Assembly: GCF_958295425.1 (NCBI RefSeq)
Contig: NC_081149.1
Span: 22,987,964 to 23,051,963, forward strand
From: Solea solea
Taxonomy: Eukaryota; Chordata; Actinopteri; Pleuronectiformes; Soleidae
Reading direction: 5' to 3'
DNA length: 64,000 bases
The notes beneath the pieces were generated by a model. It was not told the DNA's origin. It searched no databases and saw only the letters and a program-made list of their open reading frames with translations. The translations under genes and the position numbers were made by a program. Of this stretch, positions 1 through 11,749 are shown one piece after another. Numbering within the stretch: the stretch's first letter is position 1; each line of letters begins with the position of its first letter.

Positions 1-79
1 TTCACAAACATCTTCAACCAGGCACCTGTTGGACCTGAATCTTGCGATTTAGGCCATGAACTGCTCAGGAAAATGTTTA

Positions 80-235
80 TCCATCCATTATCTACTACTC
101 TATCCTCCACCAGAGGGTCACGGGGGGGTTAAGTCCATCGCAGGGCCACACATACACACAAACAACCATTCACTCCTATGGTCAATTTAGAGTGACCTCT
201 TTACCTAATCCCCATATTGCATGTTTTTGGACGTT
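80..235 (-). repeat. degenerate fish SINE-tail fragment
   Basis: Contains the reverse-oriented form of a common fish tail: ccatcgcagggccacacat, then aaacaaccattcactc, then tcaatttagagtgacc and cctaatccccat. The same words occur in direct orientation in the full SINE at 32328-32640 (attaggtaaattggtcactctaaa). Confidence 0.7.
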
Positions 236-243
236 ATAAATAA

Positions 244-365
244 AGTGTGAAGTAGAACCTAATTTTTCCATAGACTTTCATTCAAAGAGTCGCCCCCTGG
301 TGGCTAACTGCTACTTCCATCCTACTTCCAAGGCTTTATCGGGTTCTTATGCACAGTCTATGGTT
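244..365 (+). repeat. dispersed 120-bp repeat, copy 1
   Basis: Shares ccatagacttYcattca, gagtcgccccctggtggct, actgctacttc and agtctatgg with 18219-18346. The two copies lie in different introns or flanks of plppr2, so this is an interspersed element, probably a short fish SINE or MITE. Confidence 0.7.
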
Positions 366-1629
366 CAGACCTGTACTGAGTGTCAGTATGTGATCAGATC
401 GATCAGCACCGACGTTAATCCCAGGCCTGTACTTGGTTTTTACTGTTGGACGTCGCTAAGTTGTGAGTTATGAGTGAATATACTGTAATGATGTCACTTT
501 TCCAATACGGCCATCACATCAAATATTCCGAGACGTTATTAGTTTATTCAGCAACTCTTTTCTCACAAATATGGAATGTTTTCTGTTGATAATTATGTGC
601 AGCAGTTGCACTCTTTTAGCACCGAGCAGCTCTCACTATAGTCCAAACCAAGCAGACTTCTAAAGCTGTGCCGGCTCAGGATAAATTACTCTGGGATACT
701 TTGATCTGGGTCAGAGCACATTACACTAACACCAGCGAGTCTGTCTTCTCCCTGCGCTAACAGAGGTGTCGGGGTGTATAACAAGCAGCCAGGTATATCC
801 CAGCACTAACTCCTGGTGACTGAACCCATCTGGTGAGAATGAGGTTTATTTGCAGTTTGCTGCTGTTTTTTTAGAGGAGCTTGATGTCCTTTTGTCTAGT
901 GAGCTGCACAATCCAGCATTTGGGGATGAAGTGGCTGCAATTCATTTTGAAAAAGAGTTTTGACCTCCTGAATGGTTTTAAATATGAGATCCGGATCTAT
1001 TGTTGTATTTGTGTTGCCAAGCAACCATGGTCGTACCACAGGGGTGTTTTTTTTGCATGCCCTAATAGCAGAGAATCCTACAAAATGGCATCATATTACT
1101 GCTAAAGCACAGCCAGTATAGCTGCAGACTACAATGACATGAAGTGAACCTGCCACACTGAGTCCTGTATTTGGGTCAACGCGAAAGTCCTCCGCGATCA
1201 ACTATCTGCCGTCTCCCACGGCGGATAGAAGTCCCAACATCTAATTACAGACATCAGTCACTTTCAGAAGATTCAGCATAAAAAGGCAATTCTATGAGAG
1301 ACCTGATGAGAGACCTGATTAGAGACCTAACATCTCCTGACCTCAGTCTGTCGGTCACATTAAATCCAGCATGTTTGCACATGGATATTCACTCATTATT
1401 AAATGTGTCAAATCTTCATAGGTACCACGGTTAGGTACACCTAATTCAGTGGAGATTTTGTAGACCTGATACATTTTGCAGACTTTCTTTCTTTTTTATC
1501 TGACTCATTTTTGAAAGAGAAACTTGTGTTGTTAAGAGGAAGAGGTGAAAACCCGAATTAAATCAAGTATGACTCATTTTCATTTTATTTTTGTGACTGG
1601 AAGACTTCAAATTCACTAAGAACACAGCA

Positions 1630-1710
1630 ACACATTCATTGTCTACTGCTTTTATCCTCCACATGAGGGTGGTGGGGCCAACTGGGGCCGATCCCAGCTG
1701 ACACACCGGC
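1630..1710 (-). repeat. short SINE-tail fragment
   Basis: cattgtctactgcttttatcctccac followed by ggccgatcccagctgacac matches the reverse of the tail of the 32328 SINE. Strongly eroded. Confidence 0.45.
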
Positions 1711-1879
1711 TCTTTTTGCTGTTAGGCAATAATACGTGTCAGTAATCCGCCGTGTGACCACACATTTCATAATTGGATTTTTAAAAAACAGGTTAAACTC
1801 TTTTGTCTGCTTTGATTTTAATATTTTAATGTTGATAGAATTCTGCTGTATATTTTAAGGCCTAGGGACACCATGAGTA

Positions 1880-1880
<1 letters not shown>

Positions 1881-1913
<33 letters not shown>
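1881..1913. repeat. (TG)n microsatellite
   Basis: About 16 uninterrupted TG units. Confidence 0.95.
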
Positions 1914-1915
<2 letters not shown>

Positions 1916-3412
1916 TCTTCCTCATCTTTCCAAAGAAAGTCAAAATAAGTCAAAAGATTGTTCAAAAAGTGTAGTTTTATTAAAAGTTAGAGAGGATGAA
2001 TGCCAAAATAACAAACCAAAACTTCTCTTCAAAAATCTACCTGCAAAAAAAGAGAAAAACAAATGAATGACACAAAAACCTAATCTCTAAAAGAAAGATG
2101 AAACAAAAAATGGCCTCACTCTCCTATTACTGCTACCTTACTTAAAAATGAATCATTTCTCTTAAACAATTTTACAATTTAATAGTTAAAAAACTCAAAA
2201 GCAGAATATCTAGTTGTCTTAATCTTTAGAATTAACTTAACACTGTATCCAGCAATGTATCCAAACACACACACACACACATTACAACAATCTTCTGCCA
2301 CATTTCAGCAACACAGGTTTTGTTTGATGATGAGGAGGAAGGAGGAAGCCCAGAGTGCAGGTCTTCTTCCAATTAGTGACACGTGGCTGCTGTGATCCGA
2401 CACCACACTAACACAGACACTCTTAAACTGAAGATCATAACAATGTCCCAAATATACACACAAGTTTGGTTTATCCATGAGCTTTTTGAAAGTTTTTTGA
2501 GACTTTCCCATTCAGCCAATCACTAAAGTCACACCACAGTGACCTTTATGCCTTAATGTTGGTTTATTCCAAGCCTCTCCCTCTCTCTCATCAACACCTC
2601 CTGCACCTTTTCAAACTTACCGTGCTATTTCTGACCTTTCCTCACACCCGTGTTTGTCTCGCGTTCCAATTAACACATCACATGTGAACTGGGGCCTCTC
2701 GACTTGTCTGCTCTTCGACCGACGGGATAAGAATTCTGTTTCTTGGTTCCACTTCCTGCTCCTTACCTCAGATGAAGAGGCAAAGTACGTGTCTGCAGTA
2801 AGCGAGTACCTTTCAGCTTTTCCACTTTTCATCAAGTTGACGTCACTATTACACAACGCGAGTGGTACTGTGGCAATTTATGTTAAGTGGGTTCGGACCA
2901 GTGATTCTATAGGCTACATCCACACTCCTCCATTTTCATTTAAAAGTGCACAAATTCTGCTCCGGATATACCCGTCATTCACATTATACAATTTCCCTCC
3001 CCAAAAAAAACATGGAGGATTGAAACTCTGAGGCTGTGTTTCAGTATGAATAGGCACAAACACTGAGACCTTTGGAAATGATGACACAGTTGCAGACATT
3101 CTCTTCCTGACTGGTTCTTATCAAGAGCCGTGACTCCACTATCGCTGTTCACACGTTCAGTTTCTGTTTTCAGCTTCCTGTTTACATCAGCATGCACACG
3201 CCATGCCATGATACCTTAGTGGTCATGTGATACATGTTTTTGGACATGTTAGTATGGATGCAGATTACTTCTCAAACTGAGCCAAATGCTCGTCTGTTAT
3301 TGAAAACCTAGATGAGAACAAGTTTAGGTGAATTTCACAAATGTTTTGTATAACATCAGCTTTTTTTTATCCATGTGGAATTGGCTATATTTGGGAAAAG
3401 GGTCCAAAATGC

Positions 3413-3870
3413 CACCCTTGCATTTTTGTGTATCCAGCCAAACCATTAAATGCCCCTTTGTAAAGTGATTGCAGCTCCTACCTTGTGACCTAAAGGTTTT
3501 TTCTGGCTCAAAATCACTTGATTTCATTATTGAGGGGCAATATTTGGCAGATTATACCTCTCCCCGTCCTTTTTTACTTATTGGAATGCCTTTAAAGAAC
3601 CAATACAACCCATGAAATGTACATTTTCACTTGCCAAAAAGTGACTGCAGGTCTGACCTTGCAACCTTAAGGTATTTTCTGGCTCAATATCACTTGATTT
3701 CATTCTTGAGGGGTAATATTTGGCAGATTATACCTCTCCCGGTTCTTTTTGCCCATTAAAATACACTTAAAGGGCCAATACAAGCCATAAAATGAACATT
3801 TCTATTTGCCAAAAGTTAGTTGCAGCTCCAACTTTGTGACCTGAAGGTTTTTTTCTGCCTCAAAATCAAT
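3413..3870. repeat. 176-bp tandem repeat, about 2.6 copies
   Basis: The words ttggcagattatacctctcc recur at 3544 and 3720, and gcagctcc/gcaggtct…ttgtgacct…aaggttttttct recurs near 3471, 3647 and 3822. This gives a period of 175-176 bp with moderate divergence between copies. No coding potential. Confidence 0.8.
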
Positions 3871-6800
3871 TGAATTTGAAAAAGATATTAAGGGAAATGT
3901 CTGTTTCCATGTGGCTCAGTGTAGATTCCCAGCGACAGCCCTGTGAGTAGTCACCACACAGATATATTGTGCCTCTTTACAGTTTTATGGTCAGTTATAA
4001 AAGGGAATTCAATCGTTAGAATAACAACACGGTCTCCAGTGAAGGATGGAGACTCGGTAATCGGTGAAAACCGGAGATAAAATGATACTGTGTCTCTGTT
4101 TAGGTCTCATCTTTAACCTGAGTGCTGCAACATGTCCTCCCCTCGCATCATGGTGAGGTCATAACGTCACTGAAGTGACATTAAACTGCACTTTCTTTCA
4201 CCCAGAAGAAGCGTGACCTTGCAGCCGCCCCAGAAGAAAACTCTCACATTCATGCACAATTGCACGACCATGGATCAATGCGTGTGTGTGCGTGCCTCTG
4301 TCTTCTCTCTCTCAAGCTTTTGCCTTGCAATTTTCTGGGCTGTTCATCTTTTCTGCACCATATTTCATGACACACAGTATCTCCCCTTTGCCCTCAACCC
4401 CGACACTTCGATAAAGATGTAAGCAAACTTGGCCAGAATGCTGCTAACCCGGGTTAATGAGACAGATGGCAGGGTGAACTCCATAGTGTGAGAGAGAGAG
4501 AGACAGGGCAGGCATCAGATGCCGTGACACTCGCTTCCATGGGAGCATATGTGTCAGGGTGAAGGCTGTTTCACCTCTGCCCTTTAGTCTGCAATGGCAA
4601 TGGCAAGAGAACTGGAAAGTTAGGAACAAATAAGGGCTGTCTTGCAGAAATTACAGCTCGATTTAGTTTTTTGTGCATTAGCACCTGAACTCGATCTGTA
4701 TGAAGCTGTTTCTGAGACCTGAGATTATGACCGTCTTGAAAACTCGAGTCAAAAATCTTGATATGTGCACAAAGAGAAGATAAATGTACCGATCAGACTT
4801 GCAGCCCATCAGGAAAAAAAAAAAAAAAACAGAGAAAAGATGAAATCACCGCTCTGAGAGAAATCCCTGAAGAGACACTGATAGGGATTCTATTCATGGA
4901 AGGAGGGAGAGAGAGAGACAGAGAGAGAGAGAGGTACATGATGTTTTCTTCACCTCACAGTAATGAGGCTCTATCTGCTCTTCATATCTGTGCTGCTAAT
5001 ATCCATACAGAAGTATAATTTAACACAGTCTGCACAGGCCCCATTCTGCCTGAAACACAGACACCGCTCCCATCACGATAATCACCCTGTAAAAAGCCGA
5101 GCACAGAGATCCATTTGGTTCGTGCATCATCGAACGCTCTCCTTGTTCCATTTTGTCATGTTTCCTTCTCTCAACCGTCTTAGCGTTTCCTCGCTGTCAC
5201 ACACACGCTCTCTCTCTCTCTCTCTCTATACTCTAACTCTGCCTGCGCTTCCCTGACGGGCCTGCAGGCGGTTTGTGGCACCAGACGTCTGTGATGGAGT
5301 GACACATGTAGAAAGATCCAGAGTAAGAGAGTGTGTTCCATGCTTTCCTGATGCCTGTCGCTTATTCAGTGGTTTTGAAGTGGCGCCTTCCTGCTAGAAC
5401 CGATCAGACTGAGTCGCTGTGGTCATTTCTGCGTCTTATTCAGTCAAAGGAGAGAGGAGAGAGAGGAGAGACACCCTGGGCGGTCCTGACTGAGTAGTGG
5501 ACTGTCTGAAGCAGGTTCACTTGTATTTGCCCTGATGATTTGTTTAAAAAAAATGTCTCATTATATTGTTAAATATAATAATTACGGAAAAGGAAAAGTT
5601 CTCTGATTCTGCTTCGCTGAGTCCCCTGTGTGTGATGCACTGATTTGACATTTTGATAGAAGATACACTTCTTTTTTTTACTTCCTTTCCTCCTGAGAGC
5701 TCGATTAGAGTCCTGATAACACTCTCACTCTATTACCAGCACTGACTTTTACTGAGCACAAGTGGAAACAGGAATGTAATCCTTCACCCGCACCACCACG
5801 TATAAGAATAACCAATTAGCACTTAGTGTCTTATCGGTGTAATCTGTAGAAAACTCAAGTGTGATAAAGGCAAGTTGTGGTTTTTAGTGAAAGTTTATTT
5901 CTGCACAGCCGACATATATCAATGTGAACAAATGATAATATCCCTGGATTAACTACGCTGCATCACTTCCTGTGAATCTTGTGCAGAACAAGGAAAACGT
6001 CTGCAGAGAGAATGTAGAGGAATTAAAACGTCTGTCGGAGACGAAAATAACTGCAATTACGTTCAAGGCCTGGGTTTGATTTCATGAACATTTTTAAGGA
6101 TCGCACAACTCCGATGATGTCATGGGAATGTGTCTGTGATCTGGGAACCTTGCTACGTCGTGCACACACCTGGCGTACGATGCATGCTGCTATTTATCCT
6201 GCAATAGATCTTCCACATATTCGTGCTTAGTGCAACCGAGGAACGGGAGCAAAGAGGAAAAACGACAGATAAACAGTGAGACAGGAAACAGCCAGCAGTC
6301 CCACGGATGCAGATTTTCTAAAGGAGGAAACGTAACAGAGCAGATTAGGAAAATGGGGGCATGAAATTGCGTTGGGTAGAAATGGAAGGGGAAAGAGTGT
6401 ATATAACCTACTTTTTTCCTCCGCTGAGAAAAACACAATGAAAGGTGAAAGAAGAGCAGGGATTAGTGACGCTGATGTTCCAGCAGGTTTTGGAGTAAAC
6501 GTCTTCAGTGGACTGATTCTCAGCAGGCTCACCACGCTGATGAATGATGTCACTTGCTGTGAATTGTCGTACATGTGTTTGCATTCCTTTATACCTCCTG
6601 CAAATCCCTGAACAATTGCAAATGCCTTTGGTTTTTTGTTTTTTATTTGCATTTTGAAGCTTTGTGCGGCGCCATGTCCGCTGCTCCCACACATGCTGCT
6701 GTGTTTGTTCTCCCTGGACTTGCAGTACATGCAGTCTCCTGGGCTAACGGGCTCCTGTTAGCACCTATTTCACACAGTCACAGTCCCGGTGAGAGGCGTG

Positions 6801-7124
6801 TGTGAGTAAAGGCGACGGTGATGCACTCAGACAGGAGGCGGGTGTGTCACCCATTAACCTGGAACTCACACATGCAGCGCACTGCAGAGACGGAGGTGGC
6901 TGCACACGGCGATCAGATGATGGCAAGTTAGTGGCAGCTCGGCCTCAGTCTCGTACCAGAGCTGCGACACACTTGCATTAGTGTACATACGTGAGAAAAC
7001 CTGTGTCTCGCCGCAAAGGCTTCCTGCTGAATCATTCATGAGTCATCAAACTTCACTCGTTTGAGGCTGCATCGCCTTTGAGACGCTCAGAACCGTCGGA
7101 GCCACAACCAACAGACTGACAAAG

Positions 7125-7178
7125 AGCTGTGGACACTTTACAAAACAAAACAATGCACACCTTTTCAAAACAAGTACA

Positions 7179-7212
<34 letters not shown>

Positions 7213-7540
7213 TATACAAAAGCTAGTGAAGTAAGACGGCTGCAAACAGGTTGGAGTATGACTGAAAGCACAAAGAGGAGCTCAGGAAAAGTTTCAGAAG
7301 AAAATTCAACTGCTTCCACACAAAACCCACGGCGTACACACTTCTTGTCCGCGCCTGCTGCTGCACTGCAGTCATACACACACACACACACACACACAAA
7401 TGCTCCCTCAGTCAGGTATATTTGGTAGTTTAAATTGCTTGACAGAGCAGCATACAAATGATGTTAGAGTTTCTGTTTGCAAAGGCTAAACAGAGGCAGA
7501 ATAACATTCAAAACATCAGGATAGCACAACAGACGAGAAG
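7125..7540. repeat. MITE-like dispersed element, copy 1
   Basis: Shares caaatgctccctcagtc, cttgacagag, gcatacaaatRatgt and gaggcaga, in the same order, with 12060-12425. It contains (TA)n at 7192-7207 and (CA)n at 7377-7398. The two copies are diverged and no transposase frame is present. Confidence 0.55.
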
Positions 7541-8927
7541 TCACCCTATGGCGTATCTTTTGGGGTTTAAATATGAACCCTTTGACAGCGTTAGGTCAAT
7601 TTATGCAATTTATGCAAAGTCTAGCTGGTGTTGTTTTTCCATCACTTTGCATCTGTTTTGTCTGTGTTGTTGTTTTTTCCCCTCCATCATATTGGCACTA
7701 ACACAGGCTGAGCAGTGCCAGTTGCTTTTCACAGAAGGGAGAACTAATGGAGGCAATCTGCATCTCCAGGACGCTTGATGCGTCTCGCACAGCTTTTATT
7801 GACATTATTACCACAACTGAGTCACATGGCAGTCAGTGTGTGCCTCATCCATCCTCTCCTCTCTGCTGAATAACCTCAGACAAACGTCTAAACACATAGG
7901 ATGTGAGCACGTAAATGCATTAAGTCTTTTGTTTCTGCGTTCTTCTTCTTCTTCTTCTTCAGTACCGTTCCATTAATCACTCCTGCTCATCTTGTTCTCT
8001 TCATTCCCCGAATATCAACGTTCCCCAGTCATCGCTCAGAGTACAAACTCGCTGACACAAAGAGAGTTCTGATAACATTTGTCTTTATCTATATTTCATT
8101 TCTTTACTTCTCTCTTGTTACTCACATAAGTCATGTATGTAATACTCTGTCCTTTTTTAACCGCAGTCATCGTCTCTACATCTGCGTTTTATGATTACGT
8201 CTGCGGACTGGGTGAATGGTTTAATGTTAAGGAATTATAATCTGCTCATCCCCAAACCCGCAGTAACAGCCTCATCATATATTTAACTGTGAGTCCTTGT
8301 AGGAGCATGTGTAGTTTTAGCACGGCGCTCGAGCACATCCCACTGCAGTGGAGAGAGATCATTTAAAAAAATATTGGTTGGAAAAATGCGCTACATTATT
8401 CACTATCACGCCATCTACGCATGAATAATTAATTTCTGCAGTATGACCTTAACCACATCGCTGTTTTACCTTCCCCTATATTGTTCCTTTTTAATTTCCC
8501 TGCCTTATAGTTCTGCTCCCACTGTTTCACTTAAACCTTAATAAACTCTTACACCCAAAGGCAGAATTAAGGCGGACAACTTGCCTGTAAACTTTTGTTT
8601 ATGTAAAGTTGTTACGACTAACTAAATCAATCTGCGTTAAGAAAGTAAGAAAAGAACTGGGCCAACAAATGAAGCACGTAAAAGACTCTTTACACTAAAT
8701 CAGCTGTTGTGGACAATTCTTTTGCTCACTTTTCTCTACAACTTGTTTTAAAGCAATTATACACTTATACTAACATACTAAACATACATATTATCAAAGT
8801 AATGTATCACATTTCTGCTTGTAACCTCTCCTGAATGCGTCAGATCTTTTGCTTTTGGTTTATTTGTACTTATCTCATGAGGGGATGGTTCTCTGGCGTT
8901 CTGTCCGGGGTGTACATCTCCTTTTGC

Positions 8928-9030
8928 CGTATGTCAGCTGGGATTGGCACCAGCACCGCCTGCGACCCTTGTGTGGAGGATAAAAGTGGTAGAAGATGGA
9001 CGGATGGGATGGATGGGATGGATGTCTCTT
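8928..9030 (+). repeat. SINE-tail fragment with GGATGG end
   Basis: Reads gtcagctgggattggcaccagcaccg…gcgaccc…gtggaggataaaagtggtagaagatgga, then GGATGG repeats. The same end structure closes the complete SINE at 32328-32640. Confidence 0.75.
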
Positions 9031-9589
9031 AATAATTGAAGCCATAATTCATCAACTTCAACAACTCCATGCATTCTTTACTAATCAAATGCTAATCCAT
9101 AAAGCACAGGTTATCTAACGTCCTCTTTCTATACAACACATGATCGTAAATATTAGATAAACAACAACAGGTTTGACATCGGGACCACTTCGTTCCAATA
9201 AAGGAAGTATCTGTGTTTCTTCAACAAGTCTTATCCAGGACTGGCCCATAAACGTGTTGTAAAACTGTTCAAGGTAATGCTCGTGACCCCAAAATCAACC
9301 CCAATGAGGAGTTTCCTGCTTGCTTTTCAATGCAATGGAATACACATCCTTACATAGTCTAAACAAATTAGCTGAGTCAGATACTACACAAGGAATCAAG
9401 GATGTTCCTGTTCTAAAAGTCACAACTTAAAGAAACATCAATATATTTTGTAAATCTGACTATTCATTCTAATGTTATGTAAGTCATTTGGAACTACTAA
9501 CAGTAGCAGGTCACATTTTGTTTTCCCTGACAAAGTAAACAATGGGAAACAGTAGCGTGGCGCTCTTGGTCAAGTTCATTGTGATGGTT

Positions 9590-10053
9590 GTGGCGTGTTT
9601 CCACTAGCGCGACTGTACTCGGGCAAGGCGCGGTTATTTTGCTTTTCCATCAGTAATAGTACCTGATACTTTTTTTTTTTAGTACCTGCTATGGCGAACT
9701 TCCAAGCGAGCTGAGCTGAGCCGATACGATGGGTGACGTTGGTCACAGGAAGAGTCAAAAGAATCAAGCCGAACAATGCAGAACTTTAGATCAGTTAAAA
9801 TGACTTAACAATCCTAAAAACATGGGTTAATCTCCAACATTTAGCAAGGAAATGTCTAAAATCTCAACATTTAACACAAGTCACTAGTTTGTGTGTGTAT
9901 GTGTCGCGTATAAAACAAAGTCACAGCAGTTTCATGCAGCCGCTGTGATGACCCCGCCCACATGGAGGCAGTACTATTATTGTAATGGAAAAAAAAAAAA
10001 CTGTGTAGAGGCTGAGGCGAGGCGAGCTGGGACCATGTGGTGGAAACACGGCA
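9590..10053. repeat. MITE with GTGTTTCCAC terminal repeats, copy 1
   Basis: Starts ggcgtgtttccactag and ends with the reverse of it (gtggtggaaacacggc). The internal parts ttttccatcagtaatagtacct and agcgagctgagct recur at 34155-34640. The right end contains ggcgaggcgagctgggaccatg, whose complement opens the 34.2-kb copy. No transposase frame, so non-autonomous. Confidence 0.65.
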
Positions 10054-10944
10054 TTAGATGACAGAAGGACGCAGTGTTGGGAGTAAACACTACTTTTATT
10101 ACTACAGACGCTGTGATGAGTATCATACACAGTAATTCCCTGTGAATAACAGTAGTACAGTAGTATGTGCTTGTAGTGGAGTCATAGTAAATCCACCCAC
10201 TGCTTTACAAGTTTTGAAGAGCACTCGTCGATGAATGGCACCACCTTTATCTCAGAGTCCGTGGTGGACACACGCTCACAACCTCCACAGACCAGCAGTC
10301 GTCCCCATGGAAACAGCCACTGTATTTTTTTAATTGCCCTGTAAATGCTTGTCCACTGTGAGTCTGTGCCCCTAACAGCTTGCATCTGAAGCCACTGGTT
10401 AACCCCCTCCCCCAAAGCTTTGATTTCATGCTTGTATTAGAGTGTTGAACACCCGCCAGAGTCACGTTTCACTAATGGAAGAAAGCACTCAGCTGGGCAT
10501 GCACTTCACAGCACTGCTGCACTGACGGGGGCCCGTGCATGTTATCAACTCATTTGCTTAAAAGCACGAGAAATCATCATGATTGTGTTTACTTTCTGCG
10601 TGTTTCTCTCCAGCCAGCACTGACTGACGACAGTGATTCAGACATGGGGATGATTTAAGATGATGGGCATATCTCTGTCACAGAGCTTTAGTCGTTAATT
10701 GCTGTGGGATCGCGATGTACAGATGAATGTCACAGTTCATTAAAAGGATCATCAGCCTGGAGCGGCGCCGCTGTTCAGTCTCACAGTCGGTGAACTCACC
10801 GTCGTCCGACTGGAACCTCCTGACAAACAAAACACACGTGAGCTCCCGGTAACAACACTGTTAATACTGAAACCTGAAGACAAGACTGAGTTTACGTCTT
10901 CATCCAACCACAGATGATTGCAGAGTCCCATTAGTGTCATTTAC

Positions 10945-11095
10945 ACTGTTGATCCATCCGTTGTCTACTGAGTCACGGGTGCCAGTCCCAGCCGACATAG
11001 GGCGAAAGAGTGTTTTTGGACACGTGGGAGGAAACCAGAGAACCAAGAGAAAACCCACGTACACAGAAGGACAACATGCAAACTCCAGGTTACAT
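10945..11095 (-). repeat. SINE-tail fragment, reverse orientation
   Basis: gatccatccgttgtctactgagtcacgggtgccagtcccagccgacatagggcg, then ttttggacacgtgggaggaaaccagag and caacatgcaaactcc. This is the familiar reverse form of the fish SINE 3' part seen in direct orientation at 32.3 kb. Confidence 0.75.
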
Positions 11096-11628
11096 CTTCA
11101 GCTCAGTAAACATGTGAGGCCTCATGACCATGTGTACAGTATGTTTGATTTCAATCTATCCAATACTTTACCTTAAATCACTTCACCGTGGTGATAGATG
11201 AGACATAAACAGGATTCATCTATTGGGAATTATGAAAGTCACCCTTAGAGGGTCAGATACTTAGTTGCCTCCCCCGGAGAAAAATGCACCAGCCACTAAA
11301 TCCAGAGCGATGATAATATCTTGAGGTTGTGGAGACAACACTTCCATGGCTTAATGGCTGAACTACAAAATGGGATCAGCGGTGTTTCTACTCATGTCTC
11401 TCATCTTAATGCTGCTGTTATATGTCATTCATTAAGTGATTAACGGATTACTGGCTGTGCTGTAGCTGTGGGAGGTGCTCTGTTGTGCTTCATCTCTGAC
11501 TTCTGTGTGTTTGCTTGAGTGCTCTGTTTAGATGAAACACAACAATAACCTGAGTCCACTACATGTACTGTTAAATTGTACATGATATAAAATACACGGT
11601 GTGTCCTGTGCTTGCTTCGTGTGCACAG

Positions 11629-11749
11629 ATTCTGGTCGGAGAGCTGTGTGCCTTCTTCAGCAAGACAGAGGGAACGCGGGAGAAGACCATCGTCACCGCA
11701 GACTGCTGCTACTTCAACCCCCTGCTGAGACGCATCATACGTTTTCTAG
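11629..11749 (+). CDS. plppr2: plppr2 exon: end of TM2 and extracellular/lumenal loop
   Basis: 121 nt, phase 0 in, one extra base out. The acceptor is gtgcacag and the donor is G|gtgagc. It reads ILVGELCAFFSKTEGT, then KTIVTADCCYFNPLLRRIIRFL. The GDCCYxNPLLRR-like block is a family signature (here ADCCYFNPLLRR) just before TM3. No ATG begins this exon in a meaningful context, and the family has about 80 residues upstream, so exons coding TM1 and most of TM2 are missing from the window. Confidence 0.93.

Larger units (their letters stand above)
1..11628. other. non-coding: upstream intron (or 5' flank) of plppr2
   Basis: I searched for the missing plppr2 exons (the GFFCYDS-type block) and found none, so this is probably a long intron. 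It carries SINE-tail fragments (80-235, 1630-1710, 8928-9030, 10945-11095), a dispersed 120-bp repeat (244-365), a 176-bp tandem repeat (3413-3870), two long MITE-like elements (7125-7540, 9590-10053) and short microsatellites. Open frames in it are not supported by splice context or composition. Confidence 0.6.

Noticed and set aside
2654..3031. 125-codon plus-strand frame
   Set aside because: No family resemblance, opposite-strand frames of similar length, and no match to the missing plppr2 exons.
7053..7457. 134-codon minus-strand frame
   Set aside because: Spans (TA)n and (CA)n of a MITE-like element; low-complexity residues only.
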